Origin: Clonostachys chloroleuca
Lineage: Eukaryota; Ascomycota; Sordariomycetes; Hypocreales; Bionectriaceae
Direction of reading: 5' to 3'
Assembly: GCA_037952775.1 (NCBI GenBank)
Contig: JBANAY010000004.1
Location: 5,084,001-5,148,000 of the forward strand
Length of the DNA stretch: 64,000 nt
Shown here: positions 48,511-58,474 of the stretch, piece by piece
Layout of the letters: each line of letters starts with the position of its first letter
Position numbering within the stretch: the first letter of the stretch is position 1
The notes under the pieces: model-generated
What the model was told of the DNA's origin: nothing
The model's input: the letters and a program-made list of their open reading frames with translations, nothing else
Database searches by the model: none
Made by a program: the position numbers and the translations under genes

Positions 48511-49618
48511 TTAGGGAGCCTCGCTCTGCCATTCATCAGAAAAGCTGTAGTCTGTGTACCCGTCAGGGCTCTTCACCTTGTAAAAAGTGTCACGTTGGTA
48601 AGGTGTGAGAGGAATATTATTTGCGAATCTGTACGGCAGATCCGGATTGGAGATGAAATGCCGGCCAAATGCAAACCCTACGTCCTCGCTTTGGAGTCGC
48701 GTCTCTAGAGCCTCCTCTACTTCAGCAAGAGAGTACCCCCCGGCAAGAATGATGGGACCGGCCTTGTTCCAAGCCTTGATGGCGAAACCCAGGCTTTCTC
48801 CGCTGCCCGCCTGTTTGTCGGCATTTCCAGAAACACGGGGCTCAATAAGATGCAAATAAGCCAGCTTGAGCTTTCTCAACTCTGATATAATGTGCGTAAA
48901 TTGCGGGATTAGGTCTTCCATGCGCATCCCTTGGAAGTCACTGAATGGCGAGAGACGCACAGCCACTTTGTCAGGGCCAATGGCTTCGGAAACGGCTTTT
49001 GCAATCTCAAGGCAAAAGCGACTCCGTTTCTCAATACTCCCTCCCCACTCGTCAGCTCGTTTGTTACAGGTATCTTGGGTGAATTGGTCAATAAGATACC
49101 CATTGGCGGCATGAAGCTCCACGCCATCAAAACCAGCAGAGATTGCGTTTTCAGCAGCCTGAGCGAAGTCACCGATGCACTCCCAGATCTCCTCCGTCGT
49201 CATCGCCCGCGGGGTCGGGTGTTGGTCGCTGATGGGAATATTGCTACTGCTCACCATCTCCAAACCTGCTCGGTCAAGTGCATGCTGGCGAGCGGCACGG
49301 CCTACATGCCACAGCTACATGAATATGTAGGGACCCCTTTGCATGCACCTCGTCCGTTATTCGCTTCCACTCCTCAACTTGTTGACTGGTGAAGATGCCG
49401 GGGGCATTTTCATCTCTCCCCCGTGATCTTGGTGCAATGAAAGTAGCCTCAGGAATGAGTAAAGTGCCTGGGACGGATGCTCTCTGAGAGTAGTAGAGAA
49501 GAACTAGATCTCGAGGGACCTGGTCGTCATCTGCCCTCAAGCGTGTCATGGGAGCCATGACGACACGGTGCTTCAGGGCGCAACGGCCAATATTCATTGG
49601 TTCTATTAGTTGTGGCAT
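48511..49618 (-). pseudogene. Old-yellow-enzyme-type flavin oxidoreductase, broken
   Basis: Reads as an FMN-dependent NADH:flavin oxidoreductase (OYE/12-oxophytodienoate reductase type). From ATG at 49618 the N-terminus is normal (HRVVMAPMTRLRA, LIPEATFIAPRSRG). In the conserved F-M-Q-L-W-H-x-G-R motif two faults stand together. One extra base near 49321-49330 shifts the frame, and the glutamine codon reads TAG (49315-49317), a C-to-T change. The second part, from LWHVGR on, is open and normal: FDGVELHAANGYLIDQF, DEWGGSIEKRSRF, FGRHFISNPDLPYRF and the end at 48511. A GT...TAG pair of only about 20-34 bases spans the fault; that is too short for a fungal intron and would remove the motif. The gene appears recently inactivated. 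Confidence 0.8.
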
Positions 49619-51134
49619 TTGGTCAATGATTGCCGTGGTAAGCTTTAAAGTTGAGTAAGATGGAAATCTGATTGATCAATCATGGAGGAATTGGCTACTC
49701 AAGTCAAGGCACTCAGTATTCTTGGCAGTGTGTGTATATATGAGTCGATTATGAATAAAATCGAAGACAGTGTAGACAGTGGGAGTTTCCGGATCAACAC
49801 CGAACGAGTTTCTTCTTTCAACGGGTATTCCACACGGAGTAAAAGTCTTCAGGAAGGCTCTCTTCGTTAAAGGAAGCAGAGTGCGTGAGGGATTAATAAG
49901 TTTTACATATTGGCGTGAGCGAAACCGGAAACTAATCTTCCAGGCATTTTCTGGTTCAGCCGAATGGAACTACCCCACGATTCGGATTGACCAATTTCGC
50001 GACCTCAACGAGTCCTCCTCTCGAATAACAAGTACAACCTCTTGCTCCTTTACCTATGCACTCTCAAAGGTATTTGATTCATATACTCTTAACGACGGAG
50101 CTTCAGACGTTGAAGCAACCCACGATGATCAAATTGCCCACGGCAATGTCGAAATATATGAAGTACTGCCGTTCTCTCTTTAACTGGAGCAACTATGTGG
50201 CGACGGGCCCATCGTTATCGCCTCAGAACCTAATCAAAGCACCCAGCAACATGAGCAAGCAGGGATAAGGGAGGTTATCGTTTCAATCCCCCCTTCCCTG
50301 CAGAGTACGCTAGCTTCCTTAGCGGTTATTTCATCCAACTTAGCGTTCGTCCATTGTAGAATGCTGGACAGGCTGATCACTACTAGCGTGAGCACACCAC
50401 ACTCTGTATTTCACAGATCCCGTTTGCGGCTGGGAAACTTGGATCCGTACTGTCCGTAGCAGATATTAGATCATCATAGTAAAACACGGGGGGGCCTACA
50501 ATTGCCGATGGCTCCAGCATGAACATCCGTTCTCATTCTAGTTATGAGCCACGAGAGCGCCATGCTTCGACTATCATTTGTACAACAACTGAGCGGTCCA
50601 TTTTCGACAATCTTTTAGGCAGCGAGTCAAAGCGAGTTGGGCGATGAAGCAAGATAGCGCAACCGTAAGAAATCACGGGAGGAACAGCTTCGGCTGAAGA
50701 AGACGAACGAAGAGTGTAACGCGCATGAGACCTGGAGCAATCTAGACTCCTGTTTTTCGAAGACATGTCACTAGTGTGGTAATCTCCCAGCAAACCCTTG
50801 GACCGCTGCTTACAAATGTCTCGCTTAGCATCCAACTTGCGCTGCAACAGTCCCACGAATATTCGCATTCATAAACTTACAAATCAAAGTTAAAGAGCAT
50901 AGCCAAAGCGCCCGGACTTTCGGTCTCGGACGACGGCTTTTGGCGCCTATGAATTTATTGCCGATAACTAGAGAGGCGGATTGGTGCGATGAATAGATTT
51001 GTGCCTCGACATATAAATCCAGCTCGTGTACTGCTTCCATCCAGTCTCGAGGTCCTGTACTACATTCATACCCCGGAGGTAAAGGGGAAAATAAAAATAA
51101 GTATCGACCGCCACTATTTTACGTGCACTCTATA
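49619..51134. other. Divergent intergenic region, no gene seen
   Basis: Between the oxidoreductase pseudogene start (minus) and the GST start (plus). Holds both promoters. The frames at 49.7-50.3 kb have no recognisable content. Confidence 0.4.
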
Positions 51135-52068
51135 ATGGCTCTTAAACTCTACGGTCATCCCCTGTCTCTGTGCACCCGCCGTGTTCTCCTCGTTCTGTCG
51201 GAGAAAGGTATCGACTTTGAGTTCGTCTCAGTCGATTTCTTGACCGGAGAACAGAAGGTTAAATGAGACGTTCCTAGTCGTATGTCGTTCTAACCTTCTT
51301 GCTAGCGGGCTCCCTACGATGAATTGATGCCGTTTGGACAGATTCCGGCACTTGAAGATGGCGCGCTACGCCTCTACGGCAAGTTATTACAAAATATTGT
51401 GACAACCGCTCCGGTATTCCAACATGAGCTGTAGAGTCGCGAGCCATTGCTCGGTACCTAGCGTCAAAATACCGGGACCAGGGAATCGACCTTTTGCCTG
51501 CTGTTGATGATGTCCGGGCTTCGGCTTTATTTGAGCAGTTTGCATCAGTAGAATTCTCGCAGTTCTATGATCCAGCCCTCCAAGTCTTGACCCTGAAACT
51601 ATTCAATCCGTAAGAACCCGTGGCGCCTCTCTCTCTTTCTCTCACAGCCCCTCCCTGTTTTCCCCTTCTTCATGTGGTTTTGGCTTTGGGATGGCGAAGC
51701 TATTTTCTAATCTCAGAGCTAGGGCTAGGGGCGAACACTCAGATGAGACTGCGACCAAGAGTAGTATCGACCAGCTTCACAACAAGTTAAATGTTCTTGA
51801 TAAGATCTTGTCCACTCAAGACTATTTTGCTGGCCCTCGATTCACTATTGTAGAAGCATTCTACATGCCGGTCGTAAATGCCCTTTTTTACGCTGGCGAA
51901 GGATCCGCCATAGAGCAATGTGAGAACCTGGCGTCTTGGTGGGGAAGGGTTTCTAACCGGGAGTCTTGGAAGAAGATCAACCAAAACTGGATCGAAGGCC
52001 TGGAGTATTTGCTAGATAACAAGAAAAAGTCAAAAGTGGTTTATGCAGGACATTCCCTCTCTATCTGA
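51135..52068 (+). CDS. Glutathione S-transferase
   Basis: Cytosolic enzyme that conjugates glutathione to electrophiles. Four exons hold phase: 51135-51257, 51306-51378, 51435-51609 and 51717-52068; 240 residues. The N-terminal thioredoxin fold reads LYGHPLSLCTRRVLLVLSEK, then PFGQIPALEDGALRLYESRA, where QIPALED and the ES pair bind glutathione, and IARYLASKYR. The C-terminal helical domain includes LDKILSTQDYFAGPRFTIVE. The layout is close to the phi-like fungal GSTs. The second intron starts with GC (GCAAGT), not GT; only this splice restores LYESRAIARY. It may serve detoxification linked to the flavin enzymes nearby, which is inference. Confidence 0.9.
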
Positions 52069-52677
52069 AGAACCACGCATCTACACAAGCGCGAATTTGC
52101 CCAGCGCTCGAATAGAATCTCGCTGTTTCTTTCAGTCCGAGTTATATTCAAAACATACCAGCTGATTCGTTTCTCATCGGTCTTTAATGGCCCTCCACTG
52201 TCTGCTCTGTTAACCACACACACGCCACCGACGGCTTAGTACAGCTAGATTTTCCCTTTATGCCAATTACATTTTGCTGTAACAGTGCTTTTTTTGTTAG
52301 AAATCTAGATAGTAAAAGGCGGAGAGCAGAACCTGTAACTGCACACTAACAACATCCTCCCATACTCCTGCTTACTACCAACGACGTTTTCTGCCTTTGC
52401 TGCGAGATTACCGCCACGCACGACCTCGAGACTGGAGAGTAGAGTTCTGTCACATCATCACGAGCCTCGAAGAAAGCACCGAATCTCTACTTTGCAGTAG
52501 GCAGATCTTGATAGATCTTAGACCCCGACGTCCGGGCACAATGACACACTGCGCACAATACAACTTGATATCAACGAATCAATCTCTTCGGACATTGAAG
52601 AGCGCAGAATCACTCCGCATGCACCATTAAGGAGTTGAATAACTTCTTGTCCAGACTCCGAAATTCCCTAGAAGTGC
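52069..52677. other. Intergenic, no gene seen
   Basis: 3' side of the GST gene and 3' flank of the tRNA. Short frames only. Confidence 0.5.
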
Positions 52678-52684
52678 AAAAAAA
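52678..52684 (-). terminator. T7 run, RNA polymerase III terminator of the tRNA
   Basis: Seven A on the plus strand, read as seven T on the minus strand 18 bases after the tRNA end. Confidence 0.6.
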
Positions 52685-52702
52685 GAAATATATCAAATCT
52701 TT

Positions 52703-52812
52703 TGACAAGTGTGGGGTTCGAACCCACGCATCTCGCGATAGTGGAAATAAACGCCATAGATTTAGCATCTTGACTCTTAAACCCACCGCCTTAACCACTC
52801 GGCCAACTTGCC
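52703..52812 (-). tRNA. tRNA-Leu (anticodon UAA) with intron
   Basis: Folded by hand on the minus strand. Acceptor stem GGCAAGT pairs with ACTTGTC, discriminator A. D arm GCC/GGC. Anticodon stem GTGGG pairs with TCCAC across an intron of about 29 bases inserted after position 37; loop TTTAAG gives anticodon TAA. The variable arm is long (ATC-GCGA-GAT), typical of Leu. T arm GTGGG-TTCGAAC-CCCAC. The intron contains CTAAAT, which can pair with the anticodon loop as tRNA introns usually do. It reads UUA codons, which should be rare in this C-rich coding style. Reading frames over it are shadows. Confidence 0.9.
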
Positions 52813-53215
52813 TAGATACGCAATCGCTGAGAAAATAATACTGCCTGTGATCCTTCTCAGGGTTTCTCGCACGGCGTGTCGCTCTCTTTGACTGTGTGCA
52901 GGTGAGTACCCAGGTTCGACGTGACTTTTGGATGACTGTGGGCAATTGATTGCCTCATGATTCGTAAAAATGCCCATGTACGCAGAACTTTGTCAAGTAT
53001 GAGACGATCTTTGTTACATATATGTTGAGCTAGGGTGCGATTCATGGAAATGATATAGTTGGACTATGCATATAAGAATGAACTCATCAGAAACGAGAGG
53101 TATTCAATAAACTATAAAGAGCGTTGAGTGTCGCATCTCTCTGCACTAAACATTCTTTCCCCGTGTGTTTCATAAAGCTACCAGATCACTGATAGTATAG
53201 CCCATCCTGAGCGTC
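52813..53215. other. Short intergenic region
   Basis: 5' flank of the tRNA and 3' side of the HET gene. Nothing else seen. Confidence 0.5.
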
Positions 53216-55487
53216 TCACTTGATCTTGATCACAAATCGCTGCTTCGGATAGTCTGCATCCTCGTTGGTCTCCAAGCAAACCGACTTGGCTGTTTCCTCG
53301 CCCCGTTCCTCCAAGGCACCACTGAAATCAGCATACAGATCTCTCCCCGCCACTCCAGGCTCCCACGGTTGGTTTGAAAATCCAAAGAGACCAAGACGGA
53401 CAAAATGGCCAAGCGTGTTGTCAACAGACCTAAGAACAAGGCCAGCATACTCGACGTGTGGGTTCTCGCACTTCATCTCTTCGGCTTCATCGGCATACAT
53501 AAACACACGACCGGCCATGACAGGAAGAAGGTACACAGACTCGTTCCTGGCTGCTTCTTGTTCAGCACAATCCAACTTTACCGGGAATGGCTGGAGGCTG
53601 GACTTTTGGATCGTAACCGAGGGCATTTTCTTGGTTTCAGGTGCCTCGGGGGAGTCAGAGCCGGTATCAAGGCTCTGTGGCCCCTCACGGTCTAGCGTGG
53701 CTGGTATAAGAGACTGGCAGGCCAGTGTAATTTCACCGTCCGTGACTGCGCCAAAGGGGTCTGGTCCAAGGAGCTTCGTCCACGATTCCAAAAGTCTTGC
53801 TTGCGGCTCTCCGCCCTTCTTGGTGAATTCCTTGACGCTGCATGGTCCATCGATGGAAGCCCAGGTCCAGCTGGGTGAACGCCTCTCCTTCATTTCAGTA
53901 GCATCCAGGCTAAACCACAGCAGAGAGGGGACTAGATCTTGCTCCCACAAACCCGCCAAGTATTTATCTCCAGTGATCTCGCGCTGGCGTGCTGCAATAC
54001 CAGACAACGCGGGCAGTCGATCAGATGCATATGTGAGCTTAGCCTCAGAGTATTGGCACATGACGTCCATCCATGGCAGTGGCTCCTCATCCGCAAACAT
54101 GAGAGTCGGCCCTGGATGTCCCCCAAACCCGCCGGGGATAAATTCGGATCGAGATGTAGCATGGCACTGCCAAAAGACGCCGTATTCACTGAAGTGGACG
54201 GTGCGACGCGAAAGAAGTCTCTCTCCCAGAGCCCAAGCACGCTCAGCCAGGGGGTTCTGTAGAATAGATTCGAAAAATACTCCAGCGCTGTGAAAGTTCT
54301 GCTTTCTGGTGTACTTGTCGGTGGATACCTGCGCATAGAAACCACCTTGGTACTTGGGGGACAATGCAGATGCTAGGAAGCCTTGATGGACGTCGGTCGC
54401 CGAACTTGCTGCAAGGGTAACATGTGAGCCCCCGTACACTGACCTCATTCGACCAGATTCTTTCAGCCAATCCGCCTTTTCAGGCTCCTCTTGTATGATA
54501 CAGAGGGCATCGATCCAGATGTGTGTTAATCCCAGGCGTCTTGCAACTATAATCGCGTCTTGGAATGTTTGTGGCAGGCGGTCAAGCGAAATGCCGGCCA
54601 GCAACTCGGCATACGTATCCCGTGTCAATTTGAAAAAGGGGGCTTTTCCCCAACAGTAGGTCAGAGTAGCATACTGAGGAAGGCTTTCTAGCGATGCCGT
54701 CTCGACCAACTTGACGGGGTCAGTCTGGATTGAAATCAACCGGCCTGGCCCATCTTGCGGCTTGCGGCTGCTGCATTCCTTTTGGTGAGTCTCATCGCAG
54801 TCAGAGAGCCACGTTTTGACGAGGTCTAAGGACTCGATATCTTCGTCCCAAAGTTTGGCTATGTTATCATCATGTCAGTGCTTCGTCATCTCCAACGAGG
54901 AACCTGGAAATTGCATCCCTCTACTCACCATCTTTGGGAAGAACTTCAGATACAAAGTCAGCAAGCTCTTGGTCACAAGCGTAGTTGCAGTGTGAGACTT
55001 CTTTGCCAGGCAGGTTCACCCAGAGCGCCTGACTCGTCGCGTTCTCTCCAATCCCTTCCCCGACATTCTGAACAGCCAACGAACACCTGGCAGGTTCGGG
55101 CTCATCAGCGAATCTTGCCTCAATCTTGCGGAATTTATCAAGGAGTCCCTCGTGGTGCTGGAACCTGCCCATGATGAAGTCGCAAAACTTGCATCCCGCG
55201 CGGGAGAAGGCTTCTAACTCCTCCGTGCTGAAGTATCTCAGAACAGCGGAGTCCCATTCCTTTTCATCGAGGGCAGGCCAGTGATTGAATAGATTGCGGC
55301 AACTTGCGCAAAATCCCTTTGAGATGTCTGCCTTCCTGGCCAGCTGCTGGACGCGGCGCTCAATCGCGTCGGTGTCAAGCTGGTCGGATTCGAGATCACG
55401 GATCAGCTCCGAGTATCCCACCCCCAGCATGTCGACATGGAAGCTGTCGCTCTCCGCAAGCATGTATTTCCGATGCCAGTCTCTCAT
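53216..55487 (-). CDS. HET-domain protein
   Basis: HET-domain proteins trigger heterokaryon incompatibility cell death in some fungi; most have no known trigger. Two exons hold phase: 55487-54929 and 54858-53216; 733 residues. The start is the first ATG of the frame (MRDWHRKYMLAE). The N-terminal part has two CxxC pairs (FCASC, GCKFC) common in HET proteins. The HET domain (about 250-400) shows the three classic blocks: YATLTYCWGKAPFFKL, then LPQTFQDAIIVARRLGLTHI with WIDALCIIQEEPEKADWL, and MRSVYGGSHVTLAASSA. The C-terminal half holds RAWALGERLLSRRTVHF, the usual block after HET. No NACHT or repeat domain follows, so it is the stand-alone type. Confidence 0.9.
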
Positions 55488-56079
55488 GGTTGACCGATCT
55501 GCCGAGTTCACGATCTTGTTGTGATGTTTACGAATTGATGAAGGAGCAGAGTTAGGAAATGACAACTGAGCGGAGGTGGAGTGAGATTATATTACCTAAC
55601 TTCTCGTGCAACCTCAGGTTCACCGCCTGCAAGACGCAGTCATTCACGCATGAACTGCCGTGGCAATGTGGGCTCGAAAGCAACAATACGCCTCTTTTGG
55701 TCAAACTATGGCGTAGACCCTGGTGTGAAGTGTGGAAAACTCCGTCTCACACTGTCGCGACTTCGCCTCGTTCAAGCGCTTATCCCAAGCCCAGGCATAC
55801 GGAACCCAGATAAAGGCAGATAGCCAAGACAAAAAGTATAAGTCATGACCATTTAAATAGACTAAATCTGTCAATTTTGCTTTTTCACTTTTTTCTTTTT
55901 CGAAAATATCAGGGCACGAAACCGGCCGGGGGTCTGCTACTCTCGACCTCCTCATCAACAATAACCACTATATCTCCTCTGCCCGCTTCTTCCATAAATC
56001 ATCTTCTCAGGTCCCCAATTTTTTGGGTGTTAAAGTAATCTATCAAGAAGCCGATCGGGCGCTTATTCTCGGCGACGTA

Positions 56080-56082
<3 letters not shown>
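55488..56082. other. Upstream of HET gene; coding-like scrap
   Basis: Contains the HET gene promoter and, on the plus strand from about 55,870 to the A tract, an open stretch reading SSSQVPNFLGVKVIYQEADR then ALILGDVSK. It has protein-like character but no ATG, no family and no intact gene around it. It may be the end of a retro-copied or decayed gene. Confidence 0.3.

Positions 56083-56115
<33 letters not shown>
56083..56115 (+). repeat. 33-base A tract
   Basis: An uninterrupted A run that directly follows a coding-like scrap on the same strand. It could be a retroposed poly(A) tail or a slippage tract. No target-site duplication was identified. Confidence 0.85.
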
Positions 56116-56118
<3 letters not shown>

Positions 56119-57229
56119 GGTGCAAGTGCTGGATCCTTCGAATCTCGTTCATGAGTGATCAGGCTGTAAATCATGAGGTCAATTTATGAGATCCGCCACT
56201 CGAAAATCGTTATTCTCGACAGGGCTAGACTCCCTTCGAATCCAAATCGATCAACACGTCTTTCAAGGCCTCAGGGATAAAAAATCGATTAATCGAGTAT
56301 GCCGCAGATTTCCTAGCTGTCGCAGGGGAACAAGATAATCAACTCTGTCTAAGCCTTTTGGATTCAGGATCTACCCTTCCATCGATCTCTTGGCTTAAGA
56401 TTTGAAATTTCAATGGCGGAATGGTGTCGCTCACTCCAGGATTGGGTGCCGTTCCTGTCGACGGCATAGCTGTAGATCACATGGCAGACTTGAATAGTTA
56501 TTCTTTCTTAACTAATGACACTATACAGCTATGCCTTGTGTTTCGATTCGATAAAGGGCCATGAATAGCCGTACCCTGTGTGATGGAGCCTGTTCTAGGT
56601 ATCCGAAATCTCTAAGATCACTGAGATTACCGATTATCGTTCCTTGAGTCATCAAGCAACCGAACCTATAGTCTCAAACTTACCTTCGGCACAAAGTTTC
56701 TTTCAGAAAGCAGTTTTGAAATGCTTAGTCAACTGAGAGTAAGAACGGGCGTTTCAAGAAGGAAGTGGAGATATCAGCGAAGGATGGGATAACTCGAGGA
56801 TTTAGAATGGGTTAGTGGGGTTGTAAATTGACTTTGAATTTCTGTCCAAGTAAGAGAGACTTGTATTTTCCTCTCATACACTTGAGGTCCTACTAGGTCA
56901 CCCCTGAGCATTCCCAGCCTGGCCACATTCATCTTGACAGCAAATAACTATATCACCTTGCTATGCTGAGCCATTGTCATTGATAGCGCGATTCCATATC
57001 CTAATATAGCTGCTCAGACATTGAGAGAGAATGAATGCTATCAGCTAGAAATAATTAGGGAAAGTGATGAGTAGCATGTACATTATCTCAGCAGGGGTAA
57101 TTGTTGAAGCAGGGTTCTCAGCCCGGAAAGGTGGGCGTCCCGGTATGCGCTATGCCTTCGTGGTCTCATGAGGGTACGTAATCAGTATATTTAGATCGAC
57201 GCGGCTTCCATTTCCACCGGCTCCCCGGC
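56116..57229. other. Intergenic, no gene seen
   Basis: AT-rich with stops in all frames. 3' side of the GT64 gene on the right. Confidence 0.4.
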
Positions 57230-58474
57230 TCATCGATACGTAAGCCGGTCCCAGAGCGACTTGTACCAGACATTGAACCTGTACCCGCGCTCTATCCGCG
57301 CTGACTCGTCAATCAGGGGCATGCACTGGAACGCCTGGGCAAAGTCGTTGAGGCACTGGCTCCTCGCCTCCATGTGCCCCGAGTTCCTACTAATGCCAGT
57401 GGACGGGTCCAGATTGACGTACTGGTCCCGCCCCTGAACGAGCAGAGGCCCCGAGCCCGTGAGCAGCGACGCGGCGAAGTTGAGCGCGATGTCCTCACAG
57501 TTGAATTTGTCGTCGACCAGATTGCGGACCGCGGTCATGGCTGGGTCGTCGGAGAAGTAGTAGTCGAGCAGTCCAATATGAGCAAAGGCCAGGTTCGACA
57601 AGATGATGGAGTAATTGTCGATACTGTGACCTGTGCAGAAGGTGTACTCCCACTGCCCATTGTTATCCGGTGTCGCGCACCTCGCCAGAGCGCCCGTCAT
57701 TCTGCCCTTTCCAAACTTCCGCCAACTCTGGAAGACGAATTCCAGATCCTCGGCCCGGTAGTAGACGTCGTCATCTGATAAAAGAACAGCCTGGGTGCGG
57801 TATTCGGGATCCGGCCAGAGCTTCTCATTCAGGCTGTCTCGCGGAGGGATGCGGTATCGAACCCTGACACCATGTTCAGAATCGTAAGCGGCGGGTGGCT
57901 CTTCGCCAAAGTTGTTCCAGATCACCACGACTTCGAGGAGCGAGGGGATATGGTCGGAGAGGAGGATGCCGAGAATGCGTTTCAATTCCTTGGGTCGATG
58001 GAAGGTGGACACGGCGACTCTAGATATTTGACGACACGGTGAGCAATGGGGGAAGCTAAAAGGGAAATGGCCGTGGATAACGCACGTAAACTTGTCCTCG
58101 ATCAACGTATCATATTTAGATTGGATTGTCCTCCATGCTTCTGTCCTCCTCGTGCATGGAGCAAATATCTGTCTTGATATGTCGGAGGCCTCGGCAGGCC
58201 GCGTGTTCGACGTCGGGCTCCCTGTGCCACACAAGAGGACGGTAGTCGTGATAGCAAATAATGCAAGGACTAAAAGAATGGTCGTTTTCCGACAGGACCG
58301 CAGTCGAAAGTCGCAATGGAGTCGGTTCTGCATCGGATGCGGGTAGATCGCGATGAGCTTGGCGTCAAGCTTGGCATGGAGAGAGGAAAAACGCTGGTTT
58401 GGGGGGGACGGTGATTTTGAATGATTATAGCGATGACGCATGAAACACAAAAGCAAAACTATCAATGCTTCCAC
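57230..58474 (-). CDS. GT64-family glycosyltransferase (exostosin C-terminal-like), type II membrane protein
   Basis: Resembles the exostosin-type GT64 domain that transfers HexNAc sugars in the Golgi; the acceptor in fungi is not known to me. Two exons hold phase: 58474-58086 and 58019-57230 (66-nt intron); 392 residues from the first ATG. A start at Met48 (58333, MQNRLHCDFRLRSCRK) would place one signal anchor (TTILLVLALFAITTTVLLC) near the N-terminus, as expected for a Golgi type II enzyme, and seems more likely. Domain blocks are FTVAVSTFHRPKELKRIL, LLEVVVIWNN, the metal-binding AVLLSDDDVYY (DDD), DKFNCEDIALNF and a C-terminal basic end. The intron removes a Pro/His-rich insert that would disrupt the first strand. 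Confidence 0.85.
   Translation of the reverse strand: MEALIVLLLCFMRHRYNHSKSPSPPNQRFSSLHAKLDAKLIAIYPHPMQNRLHCDFRLRSCRKTTILLVLALFAITTTVLLCGTGSPTSNTRPAEASDISRQIFAPCTRRTEAWRTIQSKYDTLIEDKFTCVIHGHFPFSFPHCSPCRQISRVAVSTFHRPKELKRILGILLSDHIPSLLEVVVIWNNFGEEPPAAYDSEHGVRVRYRIPPRDSLNEKLWPDPEYRTQAVLLSDDDVYYRAEDLEFVFQSWRKFGKGRMTGALARCATPDNNGQWEYTFCTGHSIDNYSIILSNLAFAHIGLLDYYFSDDPAMTAVRNLVDDKFNCEDIALNFAASLLTGSGPLLVQGRDQYVNLDPSTGISRNSGHMEARSQCLNDFAQAFQCMPLIDESARIERGYRFNVWYKSLWDRLTYR

Noticed and set aside
33292..52068. A complete secondary-metabolite cluster
   Set aside because: No polyketide synthase, peptide synthetase, terpene cyclase, pathway regulator or efflux pump is readable here.
52610..52977. Minus-strand open frames over the tRNA
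   Set aside because: They are shadows of the tRNA-Leu gene and its flanks.
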